From Desulfosoma sp. (GTDB lineage: Bacteria; Desulfobacterota; Syntrophobacteria; Syntrophobacterales; DSM-9756): a stretch of DNA of 64,000 bases. The stretch covers positions 1 through 64,000 of the forward strand of contig JBBFKY010000006.1 of NCBI GenBank assembly GCA_037481875.1. The letters run 5' to 3'. A model generated the notes under the pieces. The model did not search any database and had not been told where the DNA came from. It worked only from the letters and a program-made list of their open reading frames with translations. The translations under genes and the position numbers were made by a program. Shown in pieces: positions 10,694 through 20,484 of the stretch (positions are counted from its first letter, which is position 1; every line of letters starts with the position of its first letter).

Positions 10694-11268
10694 TTTGCCT
10701 CCACCGCCTTTGTGATAAATTCGTCAATCAAGCGATCCTGGTCCTCGGGCCTGATATTCTTTTTGAGAAGATCCTCCGCAGCGCTGACTGACAGCTCGGC
10801 AATCTCCTCTTGCAGGCTTTCTTTGGCGGCCTTGATCTCTTGTTGAATGGCCAATCGAGCCTGTTCCCTGATGTATTGGGCTTGTTTTTCCGCAGCCTGA
10901 ATGATCTTCTGCTTTTCAGCTTCCCCTTCTTGAATGTACTCAGCCACAATCTGCTCGGTTTCCTTGTCGAGAGCCGCCAGTTTGGCCTGGTACTCCGCCG
11001 CTTTGGCCTCCACTTCCTTCTTCTTCTCTTCCAGCTCACTCAGCAGGCGCTGAATATTTTCCCGGCGAGACGAAAAGAAGTTGGCCACGGGTTTCTTGAG
11101 CAGCTTGACGAGGATTGCCACCATGATGGCAAAGTTCATTAATCTTAGAAAAAAATCCTTCCATGGCAGCCCCGCCTCATGCCCTCCACCCCCCGAAGCA
11201 TAAGCTACGGTCGCCACACCCAACCCCGCCACTACAAGTGCCGCCGACGTCGTTTTCCATCCCTTCAT
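10690..11268 (-). CDS. atpF: ATP synthase F0 b subunit
   Basis: Peripheral-stalk subunit. The 192 residues begin with a signal-like hydrophobic stretch (about 8-26), then a second hydrophobic segment around 40-60 (LMNFAIMVAILVKLL) that would anchor the protein, followed by a long charged coiled coil. The N-terminal extension with the extra hydrophobic segment and GGGGHE is longer than in E. coli AtpF; similar extensions are common in deltaproteobacteria. It is the second of two b-type genes in tandem. Confidence 0.88.
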   Translation of the reverse strand: MKGWKTTSAALVVAGLGVATVAYASGGGGHEAGLPWKDFFLRLMNFAIMVAILVKLLKKPVANFFSSRRENIQRLLSELEEKKKEVEAKAAEYQAKLAALDKETEQIVAEYIQEGEAEKQKIIQAAEKQAQYIREQARLAIQQEIKAAKESLQEEIAELSVSAAEDLLKKNIRPEDQDRLIDEFITKAVEAK

Positions 11269-11313
11269 CGATCGCCCCTTACCTCGTAATATGCCTCAGC
11301 TTTCCTCAAACAA

Positions 11314-11739
11314 TCAAAGACTGCGACCAAGGATTCGTTGGGCCATATCCTTGGAAAACACCTGAATTTGAGCCTGAAGTTGCGCCCGCACCTGACCGAT
11401 CTCCGTTTGAATGCGCTCGCGCACGGTCTGCACTTCCTTAGCGGCCTCTTCCGCGGCTCGAGCCAGAAGGTCTTTCTCCATGCGATACGCCGCTTCTTTG
11501 AGCTCCTGAACCTTTTCTCGACCTGCGGCTCGAGCGGCCCTAAGACGCTGTTCAAATTCCTGAAGTGCCTTTTGAGCTTCGCTTTCCGCTTTGTCGATCC
11601 CGGCCCTCTGCTTGCTGACCAATTCGTTTCTTTGGGCCACGAGCCGCCGAATCGGCCTGTAAAGCACCAGATTCATGAGCACCAGCAACAAGAGGAAATT
11701 GGCCATCTGAATGAAAAGTGTTACATCGACGTTGATCAT
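11314..11739 (-). CDS. ATP synthase F0 b' subunit
   Basis: Second b-type stalk subunit, first gene of the operon. A single N-terminal membrane segment (about residues 7-26) is followed by VLYRPIRRLVAQR, the usual membrane-exit sequence, and a coiled coil to the end (141 residues). Two different b-type genes imply a b/b' heterodimer stalk as in phototrophs and many deltaproteobacteria. The a and c subunit genes (atpB, atpE) are not in this window and must lie elsewhere. Confidence 0.88.
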   Translation of the reverse strand: MINVDVTLFIQMANFLLLLVLMNLVLYRPIRRLVAQRNELVSKQRAGIDKAESEAQKALQEFEQRLRAARAAGREKVQELKEAAYRMEKDLLARAAEEAAKEVQTVRERIQTEIGQVRAQLQAQIQVFSKDMAQRILGRSL

Positions 11740-11859
11740 AATCCCCCCACCCTCACACTCTTGTGGTTCCTCTGTCGGCGACCGCTCGGGGCTCGGCCTT
11801 CGACCGCCATGACCTCGCTGTCACAAACTCGCTGCAGTGGGTTTTGCCTATTTTTCCGA

Positions 11860-11875
11860 CCGGATTCGAATCCGG
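11860..11875. repeat. 16-base perfect palindrome in the atp leader
   Basis: The sequence CCGGATTCGAATCCGG is its own reverse complement. It sits about 20 bases downstream of the predicted atp operon -10 element, so it would lie near the 5' end of the atp mRNA. It could be an operator or a short hairpin. It also resembles a tRNA T-arm, but no tRNA surrounds it. Confidence 0.5.
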
Positions 11876-11893
11876 AGCCTTCCCATGGCGCAG

Positions 11894-11922
11894 TGCATAG
11901 CACACCTCGAAGGGGTTGGCAA
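11894..11922 (-). promoter_or_regulatory. Candidate promoter of the atp operon
   Basis: The minus strand shows TTGCCA, a 17-base spacer and TATGCA. The last spacer bases TGC form an extended -10. It lies about 155 bases upstream of the first atp gene and after the rodA stop. The -10 match is moderate, so this is inference. Confidence 0.4.
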
Positions 11923-11932
11923 GGGAAAAAGT

Positions 11933-11970
11933 AAAAAAAATCACAATGCCGAGGGCACCCTTTAACGGTG
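11933..11970 (-). terminator. Weak terminator after rodA
   Basis: On the minus strand, complementary GCACC/GGTGC and GTGCC/GGCAT pairs offer alternative short hairpins, followed by a run of eight U. The stem is short and a few bases separate it from the U tract, so termination at the end of the mre operon may be only partial. Confidence 0.4.
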
Positions 11971-11981
11971 CTGGATCATGT

Positions 11982-13097
11982 TCATTTGGGGCGAAAGCCG
12001 TAGCGACGCATGGCCACGTTTTCAACCAGTCCCACTGCGGCACACAGGCTCAAAAGTGACGAGCCTCCATAGCTCACGAAGGGCAAAGTAATACCCACAA
12101 CAGGAAGCAAACCAATGACCATGCCCAGATTGATCAGGCTCTGCCATAGGATCAAGGCGGTCAAACCGACGACAAGAAACATGCCGAAACGGTCTTTGGC
12201 ACGCACACCTACACGAAAGCACGCACAGACAAAGAGGAAATACAAAGCGATCATCAGGCTGCATCCCCAAAAACCCCACTCTTCGGCCCAAACCGAGAAA
12301 ATAAAGTCCGTATGTTTCTCAGGCAAGAACCTGAGCTTGTTCTGGGTCCCCTTCAAAAAACCTTTTCCCCAAAGCATTCCGGACCCGACAGCCACCCTGG
12401 ACTGGATCGTATGGTACCCGCTTCCCATGGGATCTCTTTCTGGAGCAATGAGGGTACGGATCCGTTCCCTTTGGTATTCCTTCAGGCCATAATGCCACAT
12501 GGGATACACACTAAGGATTCCGATCACGCCGATGACAATAAGGTATCGCCATCGGATTCCAAGCACAAAGATCATGGTAAAGGACACAGCCAATAGACAC
12601 AAGCTGGTACCCAGATCGGGCTCTACGACGATGAGAAGGGCAGGGGGAACAACCAACCCGATCGGCCGGAGCAGTTGTTTCAAACTTGGGTAGGGATCCA
12701 TGTCCTGTGCCGAAAACGATCGAGCCAGTTGGAGCACCAGCGCCAATTTCATGAATTCTGAAGGCTGCAGATGAAACCCGCCGATATTAAGCCATCGTCT
12801 GGATCCTTTGATCCCGTCACCGACAATCAAAACCACGGCAAGAGCCACGAGGGTGACGATATAGAACCATGGAGCAAACTTTTTGAGTTTCTGGTAATCC
12901 ACAAAGAGACTGCCCAGGAAAACCAGACATCCCAAGGAAAACCAGATCAGCTGTTTTATGAATAAGTTACGGGTCGGGGACATTTGAATCTGGGTATACA
13001 GAGCACTATAAAGAGCCGCCAGTCCCAGGCATGAAATGGCGAAAAACAGAAAAACAATGGACCAATCAAAGTTCTCCACAAGCCGTCGATCCATCAT
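11982..13097 (-). CDS. rodA: Rod-shape SEDS glycosyltransferase RodA
   Basis: Polytopic peptidoglycan polymerase of the elongasome, partner of PBP2. About ten hydrophobic segments span the 371 residues, with SEDS-type motifs such as WLNIGGFHLQPSEFMK, IVVEPDLGTS and the C-terminal LPFVSYGGSSLL. I chose the start at 13097 (MMDRRLVENF), which has GGAG nine bases upstream and lies four bases after the mrdA stop. Upstream in-frame starts would overlap mrdA without a ribosome site. Last gene of the mre operon. Confidence 0.94.
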   Translation of the reverse strand: MMDRRLVENFDWSIVFLFFAISCLGLAALYSALYTQIQMSPTRNLFIKQLIWFSLGCLVFLGSLFVDYQKLKKFAPWFYIVTLVALAVVLIVGDGIKGSRRWLNIGGFHLQPSEFMKLALVLQLARSFSAQDMDPYPSLKQLLRPIGLVVPPALLIVVEPDLGTSLCLLAVSFTMIFVLGIRWRYLIVIGVIGILSVYPMWHYGLKEYQRERIRTLIAPERDPMGSGYHTIQSRVAVGSGMLWGKGFLKGTQNKLRFLPEKHTDFIFSVWAEEWGFWGCSLMIALYFLFVCACFRVGVRAKDRFGMFLVVGLTALILWQSLINLGMVIGLLPVVGITLPFVSYGGSSLLSLCAAVGLVENVAMRRYGFRPK

Positions 13098-13101
13098 GGT
13101 T

Positions 13102-15084
13102 TCAATCTCCGTCATCCTCGACGGTTTGAACCGTGCTGTCTTCACGGCCTCGAAGTTCGGGATGAGTCTTTTCCAAATATTTCCGTATTACCCTCTGCGC
13201 CAATGGGGCAGCTCCCGAGGAGCCATGCCCTCCGTGCTCCACAATGACCGCAACCACAATTTCTGGTTTTTCGGCCGGCCCAAAACCTACAAACCATGCA
13301 TGATCCTTGTGATGGTCCGCCAGGGATCTTTGGTGGGCTTTCCGATCGATGTTCTCACCCATTCTCACCACCTGAGCCGTACCCGTTTTACCACCCAGAA
13401 TCACCTCTTTAAGCGCAATGGCATGGGCTGTGCCGCGACCTTCGTTCACGACACCAACGAGCCCTTTTTTCACAAGATCCAGGGTTTCCCTGCGCACTGA
13501 AACCTTTCTTCGTATCTTAGGTTTTACCAGGTCCTGCTCCCCGTCATCCGCCGCCTCAAGGCGGTTGACCAGCTTAGGGGTCCACAGGATTCCTCCGTTG
13601 ACGAGTGCCGCATAGGCCATGGCCGCCTGAAGAGGTGTTACTTGATCAAAACCTTGCCCGATTGAAATGGAGATGGTCTCCCCTTTTTGCCAAGGGATGC
13701 CTGTGGCTTTCAGTTTCCAGTCCCGAGTGGGAATGAGCCCCGGACGCTCCGAGGGTAGTTCAATGCCGCTTAATTCCCCGAAACCAAACATTTTGGCATA
13801 GGCTGCAATGGTATCCACGCCGAGTTTCATGCCCACCGTGTAAAAATACACATCACACGATTCCACAATGGCACGATGGACATCCACCGCCCCATGTCCC
13901 GTATCTCGCCAACATCGGTATCGCCGGTCTGCAAAGAAATAATACCCTGGACAAGAAACCACACTCTTGGGCGTCATCACACCTTCTTCCAAAGCCGCTA
14001 CGGCCACAAAGGGTTTGTAGATGGAGCCTGGAGGATAGGCCGAAGAAACGGCACGGTTCAAAAGAGGATGGCTGGCATCCGAGATGAATTTCTTCCATTC
14101 GTCAAGACTCATGCCACGAACGAACCGTTCTTGATCAAAGGTGGGGCTGCTGGCCATGGCCAGAATCTCTCCGGAGTTGGGATCCACAGCCACGATGCTT
14201 CCTACTTTCCCGCGTAGGCATTCCTCCGCCACCCTTTGCAAGTCCAAATCGATGGTTAACCACATATCCCTGCCCGAAATGGGCAATCTTTCTTGCAAGG
14301 AGCGAATCTGTCGACCAACGGCGTCCACCTCCACCTGCCGCCATCCGCTTTCACCTCGAAGAAACTTTTCAAAGGATTTCTCTATACCTCCCTTGCCAAT
14401 GAATTCTCCGGCCTGATACCCTTGATAAGTGTCCTTTTTCAGCTCTTCTTCCGAGATTTCTCCGAGGTAACCCACGAGATGGGCGGCCGTTCCGCTGAAC
14501 TTGTAGCCGCGGCAAGGTTCCACATCCACGTATACTCCAGGGAGCCGAAGCCGCCGAGCTTCCACTCGTGCCAGTGTGTCTCGATCGATATCGGCAACGA
14601 GTCGAACGGGTTCAAATCGCCTTTTGCTCTTGTTGGCTTCAAGGACAGCTTTTAATTCTTCAACGCCTTTGCCAGTTAAACTGCCTACAGCTTGCAAGAC
14701 ATTTTCAAGGGTTTCACTGTCTTTAATATCCTCTCGAACGAGCATCAAATGGAACGCCGGGCGGTTTTCCACCAGAGGCATTCCGTTTCGATCAAAGACG
14801 ATGCCTCGAGGCGAGCGAATGGTTACGGTGCGGATTCGATTGTTTTCAGACCTTTCTCGGTAATAATGCCCTTTGGCAACTTGGAGGTACCAGAGCTGAA
14901 AAACGTAGATGCAGAAAACCGCCAAAGCAAAAAGCACCACGAGCCGAAATTGGCGTTCAAAAACGGCACGCTCCTTGGCTTCCCAGGCAATCAATTGCAG
15001 CCCTTGCGCGTCGGGTTGCATCAAGGGTTGAGTCTTCTTTTGACCGTTCTCGCTGCGGGCACCGTTCATCCCGATGCGACCCAT
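13102..15084 (-). CDS. mrdA: Penicillin-binding protein 2 (elongasome transpeptidase)
   Basis: Class B transpeptidase that cross-links peptidoglycan during rod elongation. The 660-residue protein has a basic cytoplasmic N-terminus, one transmembrane segment (about 47-66), a dimerisation domain beginning RSPRGIVFDRNG, and a transpeptidase domain. Catalytic motifs are SIYK (Ser354, Lys357), SCD (409-411) and KTG (566-568). The SxD rather than SxN motif is normal for the PBP2 family. Located between mreD and rodA, its usual partners. Confidence 0.95.
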   Translation of the reverse strand: MGRIGMNGARSENGQKKTQPLMQPDAQGLQLIAWEAKERAVFERQFRLVVLFALAVFCIYVFQLWYLQVAKGHYYRERSENNRIRTVTIRSPRGIVFDRNGMPLVENRPAFHLMLVREDIKDSETLENVLQAVGSLTGKGVEELKAVLEANKSKRRFEPVRLVADIDRDTLARVEARRLRLPGVYVDVEPCRGYKFSGTAAHLVGYLGEISEEELKKDTYQGYQAGEFIGKGGIEKSFEKFLRGESGWRQVEVDAVGRQIRSLQERLPISGRDMWLTIDLDLQRVAEECLRGKVGSIVAVDPNSGEILAMASSPTFDQERFVRGMSLDEWKKFISDASHPLLNRAVSSAYPPGSIYKPFVAVAALEEGVMTPKSVVSCPGYYFFADRRYRCWRDTGHGAVDVHRAIVESCDVYFYTVGMKLGVDTIAAYAKMFGFGELSGIELPSERPGLIPTRDWKLKATGIPWQKGETISISIGQGFDQVTPLQAAMAYAALVNGGILWTPKLVNRLEAADDGEQDLVKPKIRRKVSVRRETLDLVKKGLVGVVNEGRGTAHAIALKEVILGGKTGTAQVVRMGENIDRKAHQRSLADHHKDHAWFVGFGPAEKPEIVVAVIVEHGGHGSSGAAPLAQRVIRKYLEKTHPELRGREDSTVQTVEDDGD

Positions 15085-15095
15085 TCTGAACGCCC

Positions 15096-15614
15096 CTACC
15101 GCTCTCTTTCAGCCATGATCCATTGTATGGGAAGCATGACAAAGGGTGCGGCCAGTATGGAAAAGACCGCTTGTGTCCCCGTCGCAGGAAAAACCGCGGT
15201 CGCTGCACCCAGACCTCCCACAATCAAAGCCGACATAAGGCTTTGCACGAGGACTCCCAAACCCACCAGCAACATGCGGTAGGCCATGGAGGCTGTGTCC
15301 ATTTGAGCACTCCACAGTCGGTGCAGGATGACGACAAAGACATAAGAAACGACATGGACCCCCCAAAGCCGCCCTTGAAAAACATCACTGACGTAGCCCC
15401 AAAGGAAACTCCAAACGATCGCCCCCCAAAAAGGAAACCGAGCGGCGACTTCGACACAGACGGCCATCATCAAATCTGCCCGTGTCCACCTCCATGGCAA
15501 GCCCGCCACCAGCACTGCATCCACCACAAAGATGAGCAGGGAATATGCAAAGAGAACGAGGATCAAAGCGCCAAGAGGCTCTCGTTCCCTTTGATTGAAC
15601 CCCATCGTGGGCAT
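15096..15614 (-). CDS. mreD: Rod shape-determining membrane protein MreD
   Basis: Small integral membrane component of the elongasome. About five hydrophobic segments lie in 172 residues, and FWGAIVWSFLWGYVSDVFQG resembles the typical MreD core. The start is uncertain: an upstream in-frame ATG at 15647 would overlap mreC, while the ATG at 15614 immediately follows the mreC stop and is preferred here; none has a strong ribosome-binding site, so translational coupling to mreC is likely. Confidence 0.85.
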   Translation of the reverse strand: MPTMGFNQREREPLGALILVLFAYSLLIFVVDAVLVAGLPWRWTRADLMMAVCVEVAARFPFWGAIVWSFLWGYVSDVFQGRLWGVHVVSYVFVVILHRLWSAQMDTASMAYRMLLVGLGVLVQSLMSALIVGGLGAATAVFPATGTQAVFSILAAPFVMLPIQWIMAERER

Positions 15615-15619
15615 GGATT

Positions 15620-16477
15620 TCAATCTTTTGCGGCCCCTTCCATCCATTGAGCTGGAAAATCACGTAAGCTTCTGAGGATCAGGACTTCCTGAAGCACACC
15701 GAATTGCACCGTCGGCACCACCTCAATCTGCTGAAAGAGAGCCGAAGGATCCTTTCTGACTTGTTTAACGATTCCTAACCTCAGACCGGCAGGGAAAAGC
15801 CCATCCTTACCGGAGGTTATCAGAAGATCTCCAGGCCTCACCTCTTGATTGCTTCGCACATAGCGCAGTTCACACGCCTCTGAATCCAGCCCTCCAAGAA
15901 CCCCTCGAACTCGGTTGCGCTGGACCAAGGCGTCCACGGCGCAATCTCGATCCGTCAAAAGAAGAACCCTCGCATAGCGATCGGACACATCCAAGACATA
16001 CCCCACAACCCCCTCATCGTTCACAACGGGCATGTCGGTCTTCACGCCGTCACGCATCCCTTTGTTGATGATAATAGTTCTCGACCATCCCGCACCGTTT
16101 TGGACGACAACTTCGGCGGCCAGGGTTTCCACACGAAGGGCATCTCGAAAATCCAAAAGGCGTCGTAACCTCTGATTTTCTAGAAAAGCTTCCTGATAAC
16201 GAACCAGTTCACTTTCCAGGGAGGCCCTCTGTTTTTTGAGCCTTTCGTTCTCTTCCTGCACACGGCGCAAGGCGACATACCTTTGGACCCATTGTTCCGT
16301 CGTCTGAAGCGCTCTTCGAGAAGCGTGCAAAAGCGGAGCGAGCGTCTCCATCACGGTTCTTTGCAGTATGTCCATCCGGGCAGGAGGTCGAACATTGAGC
16401 GACAGGACATAGAGCATGGCTCCTCCTATCACCACGAGAAGCGCCAGCCGCCGCATTCGGCGCAGCCATTCCGGCAT
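15620..16477 (-). CDS. mreC: Rod shape-determining protein MreC
   Basis: Periplasmic scaffold anchored by one N-terminal transmembrane segment (about residues 11-27), followed by a coiled coil (about 65-105) and a beta-rich domain. The family stretches WSRTIIINKGMRDGV and VVNDEGVVGYV are present. It links cytoplasmic MreB to MreD, PBP2 and RodA. 285 residues is normal. Second gene of the mre operon, 95 bases after mreB. Confidence 0.95.
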   Translation of the reverse strand: MPEWLRRMRRLALLVVIGGAMLYVLSLNVRPPARMDILQRTVMETLAPLLHASRRALQTTEQWVQRYVALRRVQEENERLKKQRASLESELVRYQEAFLENQRLRRLLDFRDALRVETLAAEVVVQNGAGWSRTIIINKGMRDGVKTDMPVVNDEGVVGYVLDVSDRYARVLLLTDRDCAVDALVQRNRVRGVLGGLDSEACELRYVRSNQEVRPGDLLITSGKDGLFPAGLRLGIVKQVRKDPSALFQQIEVVPTVQFGVLQEVLILRSLRDFPAQWMEGAAKD

Positions 16478-16572
16478 ATGCAGATCACCTACAGTGCAAG
16501 ATCGCGGAAATGGAAGAATCGGGAAGATTTCCCGACAAGGACCGATGAACCTTTTTAGGCCTCTTCGAACCT

Positions 16573-17643
<1,071 letters not shown>

Positions 17644-17702
17644 TCAGTATCACTTTGTCCATTTTTCCGCAATCAATTCCTAAGGGAGGCTTCGTAGCAT
17701 CC

Positions 17703-19607
17703 GTGAACGTCGTTTTGTTGCAATTGCCCGTTCAGTCCCATGATTATACCTATCCGCGCGAGAATATGGCCCTGGGCGTCGGTTATCTCAAAGCCTACGC
17801 AGAGTCCGTCTTGCCCGAAGTGCGCATTGTGCTCGGGCCGAAAGCTCTTGTCAATTACGGCGGCGACCAGGCCTTGGTGGATTGGATTCTTTCCCAGAAT
17901 CCAGACGTGGTCGGATTCAGTTGCTATGTGTGGAACGTGGAACGATCCCTGGCCCTCGCTCGACGCCTTCGAGCCCGGAGTCCTCATGTACGCATCGTGT
18001 TAGGAGGACCGGAAGTCACTCCTGAAAATGATTTTCTGACAAAGGCCGGCGGCTTCGATGTAGGCGTTCTTGGAGAAGGCGAAGAAACCTTTGTGGCCGT
18101 CCTTGCGTCTCTTTCCCGTTGTGATTTGCCTTTGGAAAACCTTCCTGGACTGCTTCTTCCATGCCCTGAAGGATGGCGCGTCACAAAACCTCGCCCCCCC
18201 ATCAAGAAGTTGGATTCCATTCCATCCCCTTACTTATGCGGTGCCCTATATCCTTCCGATGCAGGCACCATCCTTTTGGAAACCGTCCGCGGCTGCCCCA
18301 ATCGGTGCACCTATTGCTACTACCATAAACGATTCCCTCAGGTGCGCCCCTTTTCTCTCAGGCGTCTGCAAGAAGAACTGCTCTGGGCCGCACATCAGGG
18401 CGTCTCGGAAATCTACTTTGTCGACCCCTGCTTTACACGAAGAAAAGATTTTGACGCCCTTCTGGAAGCCATTCAAAAGGCTCGTCACCTTCACGCATTT
18501 ACCTTCCAATGCGAAGGCAATGCGGAAGATATATCCCCGGCCCTTGCCGATGCTCTAGCTCAAGCAGGGCTCACCCAAATGGAGGTGGGACTGCAAACCA
18601 TAAACCCCAAAGCCTTGGCCAGAATTCGCCGCCCCTTCAATCGAAAGCGTTTCGTGGATGGAGTTCGAGCGCTTCGCCTAGCGGGGATTCAAGTCATGGT
18701 GGACATTATGCTGGCACTTCCGGAAGATTCCCTAGACGATGTCAAGAAAACCATCGATTTTGTCGTAGACCAAGATCTTTACGATGAACTGAGTGTCTAC
18801 ACGTTGAGCCTTCTTCCGGGTACAGAGTTGCGTCGACAAGCCGAAAACCTCGGCATCGTCTATCACCCGGCACCTCCGTACCATGTGTTGCAAACGCCGC
18901 ATATGAGCCCGACAGACATTCGGCGTGCCTACGAATATGCAGAAGAAGCAACTGGTGTCGATTTTTTCCCTCCAGACCTGCCCCCTTTTCTGGATCCACC
19001 GGAAATCCATCGTCATGGCCCCTATATCACAGCTTTTCCTGTGGAAAAAACCCAAGAGCTTTTCCTCCGGTCCCACCCCGTGCCTCACAATCCTGTCCAG
19101 GACCCTTTCGGTTTGGTAGGCCAAGCCCTTACGGTGTACGTCAGCCGGCACACGGCGCACTTTTTGGAAGAATCCAGCATAAAAAGAATTTTTGCCGAAA
19201 TTTTTGAGAAAAATCCGTGGAGCCTCTTAAGCTTAATGATTTCAGTCGACACCTCCAATTTCCCTTGGGCCGCCGTGTTTAGCCTGGCCTACCAGGTGCT
19301 CAACGTTCGAAACCATGTGATGGACCGGGAGGACTTTTCCACATTGGATCCTGTGAAGTCCGTTCAAATCTTCGCCCTTCTGCCGGTTCGTGCTTCTCAA
19401 AGAACCCTCGTGCGCTTTCCCGTGGTCGCCCCATCGGTCATAGAGGGTCATCTCGCTGCCACGGCACCGACAGCCGATCAGGCATGGGTGGCGGTCCCCG
19501 AAAACATGTCACGTGAAGAGGAAACGTTATGGTTGGAGGCCATCTGGCCCTGGTGTCCTCCGCATATTCAGCGCATGCGTCTAGGAGATGCGGCAACTGG
19601 CTCTTAG
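17703..19607 (+). CDS. B12-binding-type radical SAM protein, unknown substrate
   Basis: A radical SAM enzyme with an N-terminal cobalamin-binding-like Rossmann domain (about residues 1-150). The iron-sulfur motif CPNRCTYC has cysteines at about 198, 202 and 205, followed by a TIM-barrel core with EVGLQTINP and MLALPEDSLDDVKKTI. The C-terminal ~200 residues match no domain I recognise. The start is taken at GTG 17703, after AAGGGAGG at a 12-base spacing; the longer ORF to 17640 lacks a ribosome site. It stands alone between mreB and thi4, so context does not reveal its substrate. Confidence 0.8.
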   Translation: MNVVLLQLPVQSHDYTYPRENMALGVGYLKAYAESVLPEVRIVLGPKALVNYGGDQALVDWILSQNPDVVGFSCYVWNVERSLALARRLRARSPHVRIVLGGPEVTPENDFLTKAGGFDVGVLGEGEETFVAVLASLSRCDLPLENLPGLLLPCPEGWRVTKPRPPIKKLDSIPSPYLCGALYPSDAGTILLETVRGCPNRCTYCYYHKRFPQVRPFSLRRLQEELLWAAHQGVSEIYFVDPCFTRRKDFDALLEAIQKARHLHAFTFQCEGNAEDISPALADALAQAGLTQMEVGLQTINPKALARIRRPFNRKRFVDGVRALRLAGIQVMVDIMLALPEDSLDDVKKTIDFVVDQDLYDELSVYTLSLLPGTELRRQAENLGIVYHPAPPYHVLQTPHMSPTDIRRAYEYAEEATGVDFFPPDLPPFLDPPEIHRHGPYITAFPVEKTQELFLRSHPVPHNPVQDPFGLVGQALTVYVSRHTAHFLEESSIKRIFAEIFEKNPWSLLSLMISVDTSNFPWAAVFSLAYQVLNVRNHVMDREDFSTLDPVKSVQIFALLPVRASQRTLVRFPVVAPSVIEGHLAATAPTADQAWVAVPENMSREEETLWLEAIWPWCPPHIQRMRLGDAATGS

Positions 19608-19651
19608 CAGCATGTGGAAAAAGAATTCCCCCTTCAATAGGGGCTCTGAAA

Positions 19652-19677
19652 GCTTGCTCGGTTCTTCCCGAGCAAGC
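19652..19677. terminator. Hairpin between the convergent radical SAM and thi4 genes
   Basis: A perfect ten-base inverted repeat (GCTTGCTCGG / CCGAGCAAGC) has a six-base loop. It lies between two converging genes and probably serves both strands, although neither side has a strong U tract. Confidence 0.55.
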
Positions 19678-19686
19678 GCCGTAATC

Positions 19687-20484
19687 TTACGGGATTTTCT
19701 TGGATGCTGTTTCGAGAAAGCCAAAAACCAATTCCGCTACTTTTTTCCCTGAAAGAAGCATGCCTCCAAAGATCGGTCCCATGCGAGGTCCACCAAAGGT
19801 TGCGTTGGCGGCCATTCCCGCCACGAAAAGGCCGGGAAACACTTCGCGAGTGTTTTCAATGGTCAACCTTTCGGCCTCATCGGACCACATGGATTTTTCC
19901 CCTTCAATGGCGCCGCTGGGAGTCTTCAGCTTTCCGGGTACTTTTTTCTGCACCACTTTGACCACCTCCGTGTCATGCCCTGTAGCGTCGATCACAGCCC
20001 GCGCACGAATCGCCAGGGGGTCCACATGCAAGCCGGCCATTTCTACCGCCGTCCAATTGATGACAAGACCGACGATACCCTCCGGGCGCATCACCACGTC
20101 TTCGACCGTCACTGCGTTGAAGATAGGCGCCCCTGCCTTTAAGCATCGTGAGGTGAGGGTTGAAGCGGTTTCCACGGCATCCGCCGTGTAATATCCTTCC
20201 TCATAAAGGCGCGTGCTGACCCCCAGTTCTTCCAGCACATGACGGGCTTCTTCCTGCACCACAATTTCGTTGAAAAGCATGCCTCCTCCCCACATACCCC
20301 CACCTACGCTGAGCTTCCTTTCAAAGACGGCCACCTTTCTTCCTGCGGAAGCCAGACAATAGCCGGCCACGAGACCTGACGGTCCCGCTCCCACGATGGC
20401 AACATCCAAGTCCAAAATGCTTTTGATCTTTTCGAAGTATCGGTCGATGATGGCTTTCGTGATAATCCTTTCATCCAAAGGCAT
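19687..20484 (-). CDS. thi4: Thi4-type thiazole synthase (sulfide-dependent type)
   Basis: Builds the thiamin thiazole from NAD, glycine and sulfide. The 265-residue protein has the dinucleotide-binding motif VGAGPSG (31-37), GGGMWGGG (61-68) and the C-terminal [15 protein letters not shown]. In yeast THI4 a cysteine donates its own sulfur; here the aligned position is His153 in LHVDP, as in archaeal Thi4, which is catalytic and uses free sulfide. It overlaps thiC by 14 bases in the same transcript under a TPP riboswitch. Annotations of this family as ribulose-1,5-bisphosphate isomerase or ThiG would be wrong for this context. Confidence 0.9.
   Translation of the reverse strand: MPLDERIITKAIIDRYFEKIKSILDLDVAIVGAGPSGLVAGYCLASAGRKVAVFERKLSVGGGMWGGGMLFNEIVVQEEARHVLEELGVSTRLYEEGYYTADAVETASTLTSRCLKAGAPIFNAVTVEDVVMRPEGIVGLVINWTAVEMAGLHVDPLAIRARAVIDATGHDTEVVKVVQKKVPGKLKTPSGAIEGEKSMWSDEAERLTIENTREVFPGLFVAGMAANATFGGPRMGPIFGGMLLSGKKVAELVFGFLETASKKIP

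Noticed and set aside
11820-11940. Possible tRNA gene, because CCGGATTCGAATCCGG looks like a T-arm
   Set aside because: No acceptor stem, D-arm or anticodon arm can be built around it on either strand. The position fits better as an atp leader palindrome behind a promoter.
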